The notes: a model not told the origin generated them from the sequence alone. Positions 36,390 through 49,144 are shown, counted from the stretch's first letter. The stretch is 64,000 nucleotides of DNA from Suillus spraguei (GCA_016800925.1 JABCPU010000208.1:1-64000); one strand, 5' to 3'. Program-made: numbers and translations.

Positions 36390-38235
36390 GTGCTGGGTCA
36401 CATTGTGAAACATATCATTCCATATATCTTAAGTGCCGAACCCCGGACCCCAGGACCCTGGAGTTGGGACTCATCACCATGTGACAGATATCGATCCACA
36501 TATTTGATGTGCTGAACCCCGAACTCTGGCACTCGGGAGTTAGAACAATGTGAGGCAATACAAAGATATTGATTGACACATGTTCAGTGCCGAACCCCGA
36601 AGTCCGGCACCCGGCACTCGGGACTCGGGCCTTGGAACTTATAACAATGTGAAAGATGTCGATGCACATTTTCTATCACTGAACCCCGAACCCCGGCACC
36701 CGGGAGTTAGAAACATGTGAGGCAATACCAAGATATTGATTTACACATGGGGAGTGCTGAACCCCGAACTCCGGCTCCCGGCAGTTGGGAATCTGGACTT
36801 GGGACTCATAACCATGTGAAAGATATCGATCCACATATTTAACCACCCAACCCTGAACCCCAGCACCCCGGAGTGAGAACAATGTGAGTCAATACAAAGA
36901 TATTGATGTACACATGTTGAATGCTGAACCCCGAACTCCGGCACCTGGCACTCGGGACTCGGGACTTGGTACTCATAACAATGAGACAGATATCGATCCA
37001 CATATGTTAACACCGACCCCCGAACCCCACCACCCATGAGTTAGAACCATGTGAGGCAATACAAAGTTGAGTGCTGAACCCCGAGCTCCGGCGCCCTGGA
37101 GTTAGCACAATGTGAGGCAATACCATGATATGGATTTACACATGTTGAGTGCCGAACCCTGAGCTCCGGCACCCGGAGCTCAGGGTTCGGCACTCAACAT
37201 GTGTAAATCCATATCATGGTATTGCCTCACATTGTGCTAACTCCAGGGCGCCGGAGCTCGGGGTTCGGCACTCAACATGTGTAAATCAATATCATGGTGT
37301 TGCCTCACATTGTGCTAACTCCAGGGCGCCAGAGCTCGGGGTTCAGCACTCAACATGTGTAAATCCATATCATGGTATTGCCTCACATTGTGCTAACTCC
37401 CAGGTGCCAGAGCTCGGAAGTCTGGAGTCCCGAGTGCCGGGTGCTGGAGTTCGGGGTTCGGCACATAAAATATGTGGATCCAGGTCTTTCACATTGTTTT
37501 GACTGCCGAACCCCGAGCTCTGGCACTCAGGGTTCAGCACTCAACATGTGTAAATCAATATCATGGTCTTGCCTGACATTGTGCTAACTCCCGGGTGCCG
37601 GAGCTCGGGGTTCAGCAGTCAAAACAATGTGAAAGACCTCGATCCACATATTTTATGTGCTGAACCCCGCACTCCCGCACCCGGCACTCGGGACTCCGGA
37701 CTTCCGAGCTCCGGCACCCAGCACTCGGCACCCGGGACTTGGTACTCATAATGTGAAAGATCTTGAGCAACATATTGTCAGTGCTGAACCCTGAACCCCG
37801 GCACCCAGCACTCGCAACTCGGGACTCAGAACAATGTGAGGCAATAGACACCTATTGATCCACACATTCTAAGTGCCGAACTCCGAACTCCGAAATCTGG
37901 TAGTCTACTATTTAGGGGTTCGCGGTTCGGTACTCGGGCTTTTGCACTTGAGACCGAAAACAATGTTAGTCAATAACATGACTTTGATCCACACATTTTT
38001 GGTAGATATCTTTTTCATCTCAAATCTCAAATCTCGAGTGCCAAACCCCGAATCCCGAAATCCGATAGTCTACAATTTCGGGGTTCGGTCCTCGGGACTC
38101 AGACACATGTCAGGCAACAACAAAACTTTGATCCACACATTTTTGGTAGATGTCTGTTTTGTGTCGAATCTCGAGTTTCTAGTTTCTAGTTTCAGTACTC
38201 TGCACCCGCACCCGGCACCCGGCACCTCAATTATC
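36390..38235. repeat. Satellite-like array, copy 3, with a switch of orientation
   Basis: The same unit family as 1-905 and 26090-27190. Units run in the original orientation up to about 37170, in reverse from 37173 to about 37620 (TGTAAATCCATATCATGG and CTCACATTGTGCTAACTCC repeated about four times), then in the original orientation again. Confidence 0.9.
37066..37276. repeat. Nearly perfect 104-bp inverted repeat with 3-nt loop
   Basis: Arms 37066-37169 and 37173-37276 are reverse complements except for one T-G position (37075/37267). The loop is CAC at 37170-37172. It lies at the left orientation switch of the satellite array. Confidence 0.95.
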
Positions 38236-38379
38236 AATAAATGTCAGACATGATGAATTCAGGTTTTCGTGCTTCAGGGTTTATATTTTGGTGGTTGATG
38301 GTAGGTATATGCACTCATAGGGTGCATGTATCCTATGTGTTTGATTCTCTGGTGGCTACATCAGCTGTACGTCTTTATG

Positions 38380-38890
38380 ATACATATCTAGGCCCACCCG
38401 TATATGTAATATATTTTACCTCGGCCCACCCGTCTATGTAAAATTCCCCCACATCGGCCCACCCGTCTATGCAATAAATATTTTACTGCACCCTTGGCCC
38501 ACCCATCTATGTAATACACCCCACGTCGGCCCACCCGTATATGTAATATTCTCTCACCTCGGCCCACCCATCTATGCAATAATATTTGCCTTGCATCTCT
38601 CTTCAGCCCAGCTGTCTATAATATCCTACTCTACATACTACCCAGATGGGCCCACCCATCTCTGTCGGGGATTATATCCCCCTGGCCCATCCGTCAACAT
38701 CAGAAATCATGTTTCCCTCGGCCCACCCGTCTCTCCCGAAAATACAAGTCTCCCAGCCCACCCGTCTCCATTGGAAATAATATTCCCCCTGGCCCATCCG
38801 TCAACATCGAGGATATACATGACCTTGGCCCATCATCTGCTGGCCCATCTTTGACGGGATATTATGTGGGTCGGGTGACCCGTATAGTAC
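38380..38890. repeat. Right inverted minisatellite arm of the 15.7-kb block
   Basis: Units TCGGCCCACCCGTCTATGTA plus AT-rich spacers, reverse complement to the left arm at 23209-23720. The outer end GTACTATACG (38890 to 38881, minus) resembles GTATTATATG at 23209. Outside it the DNA is the chromodomain end of a gypsy element. Confidence 0.8.
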
Positions 38891-38911
38891 AGAGTTTGTC
38901 ACTGAAGGGGC

Positions 38912-41900
38912 TCAGTTCTTCAAGTTCTTTTCTGGGAGCCACTTGTTATTTCCCAATGAATATCCTTTCCAGGAAACAAGATAGCGTCGGCGAATGCCGG
39001 TTCCTTTGTGGGACAGAATTGCTTCTACTTCGTATTCTTCTTCTTCTTCAATAATATCAGGTGGTGGTTCAGGGAAGTTTGGGCCGTGTACGTCTGTTTT
39101 GCTATAGGACAATAAGACAGAAGCATGGAAAGTGGGATGAATTTTCCATTGTGGGGGGAGTTTGAGCGTAAATGTGATAGGTGATAAGACATCGATGATC
39201 GGGAAAGGTCCATATCATTTTGGTGCAAGTTTCCGTGGTGGGAGTTTGAGTCTAAGATTAGCAGCAGATAGCCAGACCTTATCTCCAATCTTCCATGGGG
39301 TATACTTTTCTCCTCAGGATCGTTCAGCCATTGTTTGCATCGCAAGGTTATGGCAGGTGATTGCTTCTTCTCTTATCTTCTGCAGGGATCATACTCGATC
39401 TTCTGCTGCAGGGACAGATGAGTCGGGGATCAGGTGAGGGATGGCGCGTGGTTCGTATCCCATCATGAGATAGAAAGGTGATGCATTCCTTGCATCGTGT
39501 TTTCGGTGGTTGTGGACAAATTTGGCGATTGGTAAGTGTTCTACCCAATCTTCAGGGTTATTGTGGCAATAGATGCGTAGGTACGTTTCTAGCTCTTGAT
39601 TGAGCTGCTCAGTTTGACCATCAGTCTGAGGGTGATAAGCCGTAGATGGGGCGATGACGTAGTCGAGAAGTCGGGCAAGCTCCTTGGAGAAGCGAGATAG
39701 GAATTGCGGGCCTTGATCCAAGATGACTTTGTCATGGAGTCCAAATCGACGATAGACGTGTTTCAAGAATAGTTTGGCAATGCCTTTGAAAGTAACAGTT
39801 TTCAGATAAGGGATAATAATTGCCCCCTTCATAAGGCCATGGTCTACCATGACCATGATACTATCAAAGCCTCCAGAGACAGGGAGGTCAGTGATAAGAT
39901 CGACAGAGACCTGAGAAGGTTGAGTCGCAGATGAGGGGATCGGGGCAAGTGGAGGTCGAACAGGATGTGTATCCGCTTTCATTTGCTGACAAAGGGCGCA
40001 ACCCTCTACGTATTTCCGAATATAAGAGCCCATAGCGGGCCACCAGGCTTCTCGTTTGATGAATTCTTCAGTTTTGAATCTACCGGGATGTCCTGCAGTG
40101 GGATGATCATGATACCTTTTCAGGATATCGGGACGATGTGCCGGTGGAATGTAGGCACGATTCTTAAAATAGAGGACGTTCTCCTCAATTTTCCAATCAG
40201 AGAGTGCCAACTTCATAGGGGGAAGACACACACCATCAAGGGCATCAGATGTGGTCTTGAAGACAGGGTCATAGAGGGGGTCAGAGGATGATAAAACATC
40301 CTTCAGGTCAGTGTCAATAAGACGAACGAATAGAGCGTCAGGGAGGAGGGTCTGGTCCTTGTTATCATCTTTGCCGGAGTTGTAGTCGGGTCGGCAAGAT
40401 AGTGCATCAGGTACTGCGAATTTAGTACCTGCAACGTGATGCAGTTCAATGTCATAAATAGACAAATCAGTTGCCAATGTGCTTGGCGACGGGTAAGCTC
40501 CTGTGCACTTCTAAAGTACAGAAGATTCTTGTGGTTGGTGAATACCAGGACGGGGTGCAGGTTTCCTTCAAGATAATGACACCATTCATTCAATGCCCGG
40601 ATCACGGCAAGGAGTTCCCGATCAAAGATCTGGTAATTGTGTTCTGCAGGATTCAAAGACTGTGAGAGATATGCACATGGGTGATAAACACCATTCTCAT
40701 TGGTCTGCAAGAGAACTCCACCAGTTGCCACAAGCGAAGCGTCGGTAGCAATAGCAAATTGTCGGGAAGGATCAGGGTTATGGAGTACCGGTTGGGATGT
40801 GAAGCATCGTTTCAGTTCTTCGAAGGTGTCCATACATTCGGTTGACCAATCAAAGGCCTTATCTTTCTTTGTCAATTCGATAAGGGGTCGGGCGATGTCA
40901 GAGTAGTGGGAAATGAACGTGCAGTAGAAGTTACAAAAACCGAGGAATGACTGGACTTCTTTTACAGATTTCGGTGTTGGCCATTCGGCGATTCCTTTGG
41001 TTTTGGCGGTATCCATAGCAACTTGTCTGGGGCGAATTATCATTCTGAGATATTCCACTTCTTCTGCATCGAAGGTGCATTTCTCCAGTTTCAGGAACAA
41101 ATGTTCCTTTTGTATTTTCATCAAAACCCGTCTGGTTCATTCACGGTGTTCTGCCATTGTTGTAGAGAAAATCAGGATATCGTCCATGTAGATAACCATC
41201 CATCCTTCATTGATTTCCTGTTGGAAGGTACAATTCATGTATGCTTGGAAAGTTGCTGGGGAATTACAGAGGCCAAAGAACATGACGTTCGGTTCGAAGA
41301 GGCCGAATTCTGTGGTAAATGCTGCTTTCCAATGATCATCGGGATGGATGCAAATATTATTATAACTGGATCGAATATCCATTTTCATAAAGAACTGTGC
41401 ATTGTGAAGGCGTGCAACAAGGGAAATAGGAAGTGGGAGCAGATAAGCATTCTTGACTGTCCAATCATTGATGTAGTGATAATCTTGACAGGGACGCAAT
41501 TCTCCACTCTTCTTTCCCACAAAGAAGAGACACTAGCTTGGGGTGACTTTGATTCTGAGATGAAGCCTTTCACAATGTTTTCATCAATAAATGTTTTGAC
41601 GGCAGCGCGTTCTTTTTCTGATAGCGGGTAAACCTTAGATGTGTGAGGGATAAAACTGGGTTTAGTATCAATTTGATGATCAATACCGGGTCGTTCAGGA
41701 GGTAACTTGTTTGATCTGTCCTTAGCAAAGACATCTGCAAAGTCGTGCAAATATTCTGGGACCAATTCTTCGAAGGTTTTCTTTTTCTTTTCCTTCTCAT
41801 CCATGGCGAATTCTTGAGCTTTGTTACTGTATTTCAGGGGAGGAAGGGAGACTGTAGAATAGATGGAGAGTTGTTCGAGTTGGGAAGTTCCATCACGTGT

Positions 41901-42025
41901 AAGGGGTGTATCCATGAATACTTCTTCGATGATTCTCATGCTAACTCCGTCGGTGTCATATTTCACAAGGAATTCTCCATCTCCAAGCTCGTAAGAGGAA
42001 ATTTCATGTACTTCTGGTGCATGCC
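38912..42025 (-). pseudogene. Ty3/gypsy pol remnant with chromodomain, copy A
   Basis: Minus-strand order: linker DGVSMRIIEEVFMD (41960), RT with YMDDILIFS (about 41185), RNase H (FDRELLAVIRALNEW, about 40640), integrase zinc finger (HDHPTAGHPGRFK, then CALCQQM), integrase core (VDLITDLPVSGGFD, LDQGPQF, TAYHPQTDGQTEQLN) and a chromodomain (EVEAILSHKGTGIRRRYLVS, WKGYSLGNNKW). Frameshifts near 40470 and 39420 and a TGA near 41136 inactivate it. SDRG is LDQG here, whereas copy B keeps SDRG. Gag and protease are lost at 42025, where an LTR of another element begins, and the 3' end is cut at about 38891 by the inverted array. Confidence 0.9.
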
Positions 42026-42774
42026 TGTCAAGACTGTACTCAAGGGTAGAGAGATCCGAAGGGCTTTGGCCTCAGTTCGTACACTGTGCCCCTTTCTCGA
42101 GTATTGCCCCTTATTTCAGGAAGGAGTTATTCGTCCGAAGACCCGGAAGGAGTTGCGTGATGGATCCGGGTGTCCGAAGGTGTCGGATATGATACGTCCG
42201 AAGGTTATTCGGAACGTAAGGAGAGGACAGAGATTAAGGCTAGTTTCGGAATGAGTTCCTAACTAGAAACTAACGGAGATGGACTATCCGAGGATAGAGT
42301 TGGAGGTATAGACTATAGGACTCAATCCTAAGTCTCGGAAGGTGACTTAAAGCGGAGAGTGGCTTAAGTCCGGAGGAGGCAGAATGAGTAGAATCTAAGA
42401 TGATATTCGAACTAAGGTTCTACGGAGATCTACAAGTGATTTATATACTGTAAGTATCTAAGACGGATAATCAGCAAGTCCGGGACTGAGGGCTATGTAC
42501 AAAGTGTAGCGGAAGTCTATTAGTTAATGCACAGCGGATCAGTAAGCATGAATCGGAAATGAACACAGGAAACGGATCAGTAACACAGGACGGAAATATA
42601 AACAGCCAGAGTACCGGTAGCAGGAGAAATGACAAAAGGAGATAGACGCAGATGTACACAAGGGAGTTAAGGTGCGAGAAGTGAGTACATTCGGATGGGT
42701 GGTCCGGACAAGATCTGTGGACCGGACGGATATGGAAACGATCGGATCTGAGATTAGAAGTATGGTATATGACA
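42026..42774 (-). repeat. 3' LTR of the L1 element
   Basis: Same family as the solo LTRs at 11872, 21034 and 21910. It is preceded on the element strand by the polypurine tract. Confidence 0.92.
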
Positions 42775-42969
42775 GTATCCCCCCCTTAGGGCCGAACCCC
42801 TGAGGCACAAGAAGCGTCGATCCGGATCGGACAAGATTAATGCGAGACAATGGGGAAGTTTGATGGTTGTAGTGCTGAGTCTGTAATCCGACAGATATAC
42901 AGACGTCAGACGTCCGAAATGATTCCTACCCCCACTTCATATCCTTGTTAACAAAACTTGTCTCCAAAC

Positions 42970-43960
42970 ATGTCTGGAAAGAAATCCGATGCCCCTAAGT
43001 CTGCTGCTGACCTTGTGGCAGATCTGGAGCAGCAACTGGCAGCTGCTAAGGCTGCAGCGGAAGCCGAGGTGGAGCGGAAGCAGAAAGAGGCGGAGGAGCG
43101 GAAAAGGCAGGAGGAGTTGAAGCAGATTGAGTTGGCGGAGATCCAGAGGGAAATGGAGGAGAAGAGGCGGAGAGCACTGATTGAGGCTCGGGTGAGTGCT
43201 GTGGACTCTTCCGGATCCGGATATTAATGGGTTGGCAAAGGCCAAGGCTGCTCCTGCGTCTGGAGCAAAGGATGGGTACTGCTCCCGTTGCGTCACTAAG
43301 GGCCGGATGTGCCAGTGGGGTGATGCTGAGAAGAATGCCATGGTGAGTCGTCCGAAAAACCTCGGATCCGCTGATTTCGACGTTTTGTAGATTAAGTCCT
43401 GTGACGTCTGCCAGAAGGACAAGGCCACTTGTCCTGGAAGGCCCGGATTCGTTAAGGGGCCCCAGGGCCGGAAGAGGCAGCATCCTGCTGGTACTCTGTC
43501 TCCGAAGGGCAAAGGCAAGCGCCGTCAGAGGAGTCCTACTCCGGATGTGGCGGACGCGGATGTCTTCTCTAATCCAGTCACTATCGAAGGTACGGATGAG
43601 GATTTTGTGGAGTATGATGATCAGGCTTGGGTGGCCGCTGCCAATGGAATCATTGCTGAGTTGGCGTGGACCAACAGACTTCTCCAAGATGGTATTGCGG
43701 CGGCGGAAGGGAGTCGGATTGCCATGGAGCGGATGAGCTCTACCATGGAGGCCTTCCTCCAGCAACAGAGGGAATTCCAGGCCCTGCTCATCGAGGAAAT
43801 TCGGACCGGATTTAGGCTTTCCATTTCTGCCGGATCCGACAAGGATGGCGCTGGTGAGGAGATTGGGGAAGAGGTGGCGGATGAGAATGGAGGAGAGATG
43901 GCGGATGGGACTGGGGAGGAGACTGGGGGTGCCGGAGGTGAAATGGAGACTGGAGCTTAG
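42970..43960 (+). CDS. Antisense three-exon gene inside the gypsy element (297 aa)
   Basis: Exons 42970-43191 (74 codons), 43241-43342 (34 codons) and 43391-43960 (190 codons with stop) all have whole-codon lengths and GT-AG introns of 49 and 48 nt. N-terminal residues 1-74 form a charged helix (ADLVADLEQQLAAAKAAAE; RKQKEAEERKRQEELKQ). Exon 2 gives CSRCVTKGRMCQW and exon 3 CDVCQKDKATCPG, so two C-x2-C-x6-C clusters span an intron. A basic stretch (PQGRKRQHPAG, KGKGKRRQRS) and a second coiled region (RMSSTMEAFLQQQREFQALL) follow, then an acidic Gly/Glu tail. The frame is intact although gag and pol beside it are broken. The stop lies 57 bp from the pol stop, tail to tail. A zinc-binding nuclear protein is a guess. 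Confidence 0.75.
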
Positions 43961-44017
43961 TCCAGATCCGGATTTCCGCTACTGCCCTCAATGTACTTAT
44001 ATTTCGTTACGTACTCT

Positions 44018-47000
44018 TCAAGCAATGGGACCAGGCTTGTCCGGATATGCTGAGTGGAAATCCGCTATGAGATCCGATGCATTTCTGAGTTCTGTGGCCA
44101 GTAACCAGGAAGTTTCTTCGTCCGTTCCTTCGTATCCGGACCAACGGACGAGGTATAGAAGTTGGCAGTGGTGCCTACGACGGTCCAGTTTAGAGTCCAG
44201 GATTTCGGATATCTCGTACTCTGGTTCTCCGTCGACTTCGACTGGTGGTGGAGGAGGTTGGATGCGATTGGGAATGGTGTTCGGAACTGCTGGCTCTAAC
44301 TGCGAGACATGGAAAACAGGATGTACGGAACACATAGAATCCGGAAGTTGGATGGCGAAAGAATGAGTACCCGGGCGGGATATAATTTCGAATGGTCCCA
44401 AATTCTTTTCCGAAAGTTTCTTCGACGGACAAGTGGAGCGGAAGTACTTGGCTTTGACGAAGACTTGTTCTCCAATCCGGAAGTCTGGAGCAGGCTGTCT
44501 TTTAGCGTCCGCGGGTCCTTGATAGCATTTCTGAGCTTCGGACATCTCATCTCGGAGGAACTGGTGAAGTTTGTTAAGGTCTAGGGCATATTCCTGGGCA
44601 CGGATGGAGGATAGGTCGCGTTCCGGATGGATGGAAATGTTTGGATGATAACCTTTATTGGCGAAGAAAGGTGAAACTCCGGTAGTGGCACTCAGAGCGT
44701 TATTGTATGCAAACTCTGCGAGGGGCAGCAGCTCGGACCAGTTGTCCTGCTGATAGTTGCAGTAGATCCGGAGGTACTGTTCCAGCATTTGGTTGGCACG
44801 TTCTGTTTGTCCGTCCCCTTCGGGATGATATCCGGATGTGAAGTGTAGGACCATGTCCAATGCCTTTCCTAGGGAATGGAAGAAGTGGGATACGAACTCT
44901 GTTCCTCGATCCGAGGTTACATGGGACGGGACTCCATGCTTAGAGAAGACATGGAGGAGAAATAGGCAGGCGAGATCAGGAGAAGTAATGGTGTCGTGGG
45001 TCGGGACAAATATGGCTTGCTTGGATAAACGATCTATGATGACGAGGATGGCTGTAAAGCCGGATGAGTCCGGAAGTTGTTCAATGAAATCCATAGAGAT
45101 GGAATTCCATGGTTTTTCTGGGACGGGAAGTTGCTTGAGTAGACCGTAGGGCTTATGTCTGGGAACTTTGGCTTGGGCGCAGGATGTGCAGGATCTGACA
45201 TACTCTTTGACAAAGGCTCGTACTCCGGGCCAGGTATAGTTGCGTCGGATGAGCTCGAGAGTACGATTCTGTCCAAAATGTCCGGATAGGGGGTGGTCAT
45301 GGCAATTCCGGAGGATGCGAAGTCGTAGATCATTGGTATCCGGAACGTAGATGCGGTTGTCACAACAAAGGAATCCACCATCGTCTATTGTCCATCTCGG
45401 ATCTGAAGGAACTGGAAAATGTGTTTGTGCAATGGGGTCATTAGGGAGTGCTATCAGAATGTCTTTCCGGAGGTGTTCGGTGTCCATAAGAACAGCTGCT
45501 CTAAGGACTGGAGTTGCTAAAATGGAAGCTCGCAGGGACGAAGCTAATTGTTCCGAAGCAAATATTGGACGGAGGTTGTGAGGGTTAATCTGAGCGTAGT
45601 CCTTATCCCCCTCTTTAGGGTAGACGTCCCATTGTCTAGTGAGGGAATCTGGCTTGACTCCGAGTCTTCCAGGACGGTAATGGATAACGAGGTTGAACTG
45701 ATGGAGGAACTCGGACCAGCGGGCCTGACGACGGGATAGCAGTTTGGTGGTAGAGAAATACTCAAGGTTCTTGTGGTCCGTGACAACATCTATAGGCTCG
45801 GACGAGCCTTCTAGGTTATGGCGCCAGGTTTGGAACACAGCATAGATGGCTAGTAGTTCCTTATCATGGACATCATAGTTGAGTTCTGCACCGGACAGTG
45901 TCCAGGAGTAAAATGCCACCGGACGAAGTTCCGAGTCTGGGCATACAATGGATAGTATTCCAGCGATAGCATAATCCGACGCATCAGTTTCCACAACTAT
46001 AGGAACATTCGGAATCCAATGTGTAAGCACCGGAGCGGATGTGAAGGCTTTCTTGAGTGCATTAAATGACTTCCGGCATTCCTCGGAAAAGTCCCAAGTG
46101 ACGCCCTTGCGAGTGAGTCGAGTAAGGGGAACCACGATATCCGAGTAGTTGAAGATGAAACGACAATAGAAATTAGCGAATCTGAGGAAAGAGAAAGATT
46201 GGATGTCCTTGACTTTCCGAGGTTCTGGCCAGTCTATGATAGACTGGATTTTCTCGGACGACATTGTCAAGCCATCCGGAGATAGGAGGTAACCAAGATA
46301 TTCGACGGAGGATGAGTGGAATTCGCATTTCTCGGGTTTGGCATATAGTCGGTGTTTACGGAGACGTCGTAAAACTTCTCGAACATGTTCCTTATGACTT
46401 GCAAGGTCTTGGGAATAGATAAGGATGTCATCCAGATATACAACAACACATACGTCCAGCATATCGGCAAACACGCTATTGACAAAGCGCTGGAAGGCTG
46501 CCGGAGCATTTGTGAGGCCTTCCGGCATCACCAACCATTCATAGGAGCCATAGCCGTACGGAAGGAAGTCTTCCACTCGTCTCCTTCTGTTATCCGGACG
46601 AGGTGATATGCAGATCGGAGATCAATTTTGGTATAAACTTTAGCGCAGCTCGGGGAGTCTAGAAGGTCGGCAATGAGGGGTAACGGATATCGGTCTTTCT
46701 TGGTGATGTGGTTAAGGCCACGGAAATCCACACAAAGGCGGAGGGATCCATCCTTCTTTTTGACAAATAGGACGGGGGCTCCGTGGGGAGAAGATGAGGA
46801 GCGGAGGAGTCCGGACGAGATGTTTTCGTCAAGGAACTTCCGGAGGGCCTCAAGCTCTACCGGAGAAAGAGAGTATATGGTTCCGAGAGGCGGACTAGCC
46901 CCTTCTTCCAACTCAATCTTGAGATCGTAGGGTTGATGTGGGGGAAGTTGTCTGGCTTTGCCTTTGTCGAAGACATCCAGAATTCGTGGTAGTCAGAAGG

Positions 47001-47660
47001 GATTCTGGAGAGGTCTGGAGGATCGGATGATACGGATGCGGATCGAAGGTTTACTTTGGAGGGACGGAGGTAGATGCTGAACTGAGTAGATCCTTCTAAC
47101 TTGCAGGCACGGCAAAAGGCCACTGCGTTTATCAACGATATGTTAGGGACTGGGGTACCAGCGGAGGGTTCGGATTTGGTCAGAGGCGGAGTCTCTGCCA
47201 CGGATGGGGTGCTCTGAGGCGACGGAGATTTTGGAGGGGAGGAATCTTCCTTGGGTGGAATACCCGAAGGTAACAGAGGTGTCGGATTGGATTTTCCTGC
47301 CATGGTCGGTGTGTCCGGAGGCAGCGGTGATGCGGATGGGGTTAATGGCACTCCTTGTTCAGTAGTTTGGAACTCGATGCTGCCCAATACCCAGTCAATC
47401 AACGGATTGTGTCGGGTGAGCCAGCTATATCCGAGAACGATATAACATGAGGAATCCAAAGGGGTGACGTAGAACGTGTCGGAAGTGATTACACCGGAGG
47501 AGAATTGGACGGATAAGTTTATGGCTTCGACAATATTGTTATTGCATGTACCATCAAATAAAGGAGTGGAAGCGGAGGAATCTGATAGGTAGGAATTTTA
47601 TGTTCTCGGACGAAATCAGTGTCTATGAAGCAGTGGGAGGAACCACAGTCTATGAGGGCC
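44018..47660 (-). pseudogene. gypsy pol of the L1 element: protease, RT, RNase H, integrase, chromodomain
   Basis: Protease at about 47650 (FPALIDCGSSHCFID). RT from about 46840 ([28 protein letters not shown] near 46430), with a frame break near 46560. A duplicated SF in IQSFSFLRFANF is visible. RNase H begins near 45990 (VVETDASDYAIAG), the integrase zinc finger near 45310 (HDHPLSGHFGQNR, CTSCAQAK), the integrase core has MDFIEQLPDSSGF and SDRGTEF (about 44910) and YHPEGDGQTERANQ, and the chromodomain lies at about 44230-44030 (YEISEILDSKLDRRR, YLVRWSGY). The 852-codon frame 44018-46576 is intact, so inactivation, if any, comes from few lesions. Confidence 0.9.
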
Positions 47661-47879
47661 GGAAAGTCAGATATATTGGAGAAAGATGGAAGAGAGACAT
47701 ATGGACACAGAGAGTTCGGATCAGGAAGAGTTACAGCTTGAGTCGTAGTTCCGTTGTATGGGTTGGGCCAATGCGACCCTCATCCGTACGGAGTCAGGAG
47801 GGTCGCGGACTAATTTTTTGCCTCATCCGAGGCTTCCGGTTCCGTTTCCGGAGTGAGCACAGTAGCGCGGCCTTTGGCA

Positions 47880-49094
47880 GCGCGCAAAGTGGATTTGGTG
47901 CATTCCCGGGCAGTGTGACCAGGTCCGCCGCAGAACATACAGAGCCTTTTGTCAATAGTCTCTGACGCTCCTGGGTGGTTAGCTTTCCGTCCGCACCAAC
48001 AACACTAGGGAGATCCGAAACTTTCGGGGCAGAGGGTGTTGTGGAGGATGTGGGTTTATTGAATTTGGGCGTATCGGATCCGGATGAGTTGGAACTCGTC
48101 CGGTCGGATGTTGACTGCCTGGGAGGATTGGAAGAGGTGGTTCTACTCTCTCGGGTGACTTCGCCCTCTGTTCCCAGTAACGGGCGTCGATGGTCTGGGC
48201 GAGAGTCTTGAACTCCGAAAGGGTAGTGGGCTTACCCATGCGACTAATCTCATCTTTGATTCAGGCCGGAAGTCCATTGTAGAATTGGCGTTGTAGGGCT
48301 CCGTCTCCCCATTCGCGTACTTGGGAGGCAAGTCGCTGGAATTCTACAACGTACTTGTTGATCCGTTGTCCGTCACGCATGTGGAGTTGTTCTAACTGCA
48401 TCTCTGCGTCTCCGGAGGGATTGTGTGGTCCGAAATTGGTTTGGAGCTCGAGCATGAACTCGGAGTAGTCATCCATCCAGTCCGGACGGTTGCTATATCC
48501 GTCCGAAAGGAGGTCCGGTTCAAACCACTCGAGAGCCATACCCTTAAGGTAGGATTGGGCGAAATTGACTTTAGGCGTCCGGAACGGAAAGCGCTAGGTT
48601 TGCTCTGGAAGTTGAGCTCACATTGGACGAAGAATGCCCGGAGCTTGGAGGTTCGGACCCATCGAAGGTATCTGGCTCACGGACTTTGACTTTGCTATCA
48701 TCCGAGGTGGGGGTGCGACGGCTACTGCGAGCGAGGTGGTTAATGGCTACGGATAGTTGGGCTAGGACCCGGTCCTGAGGGCTCAGGTGGATTTTATCTT
48801 CTTCGTCATCCAGGTCCTCGTTGTCCGGATCACCAACTTCATCATCTGGTAGGTTACTGCGCAGCTCATCATCAAAGCGAATGGTTGGGCTGAATTGGAG
48901 TCTGGGTTATCTGGGTTCCGAGTTGGTGTTATCGGATCCGGTCTGACTTGACAGGCGGAGATACTTTGACCTATGTCGCTCATGCTTGCTGGCGTTGAGA
49001 GAAACTGGTGAATGTTTGGACGATGGGTGTGGGATCCTGTTGGATCGGACAAGTCCGGCTCCTCAGAGTGTGTTCTGAGTTTTACGGGAGGCAT
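47880..49094 (-). pseudogene. gypsy gag of the L1 element
   Basis: It starts MPPVKLRTHSEEPDLSD at 49094. Frame changes near 48870 and 48560 separate an acidic part (read in another frame) from the capsid-like part ALEWFEPDLLSD, then FGPHNPSGDAEMQLEQLHM (48539-48261). The capsid frame ends in GLPA followed by TGA and continues in frame as IKDEISRMGKPTTLSEF, so CGA to TGA is likely. A CCHC zinc knuckle (CMFCGGPGHTAREC) lies near 47930. Confidence 0.8.
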
Positions 49095-49144
49095 GATATG
49101 GGATGGTTGCTAAGTTACTCGGAAAGGTTTGAGTTCGAATATAC

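Noticed and set aside
41023..41631. Plus-strand ORF of 202 codons in the gypsy remnant
   Set aside because: It mirrors the RT coding frame on the minus strand; only that frame shows RT motifs.
47546..47965. Plus-strand ORF of 139 codons opposite gag/protease
   Set aside because: It is a shadow of the protease and zinc-knuckle coding region on the minus strand.
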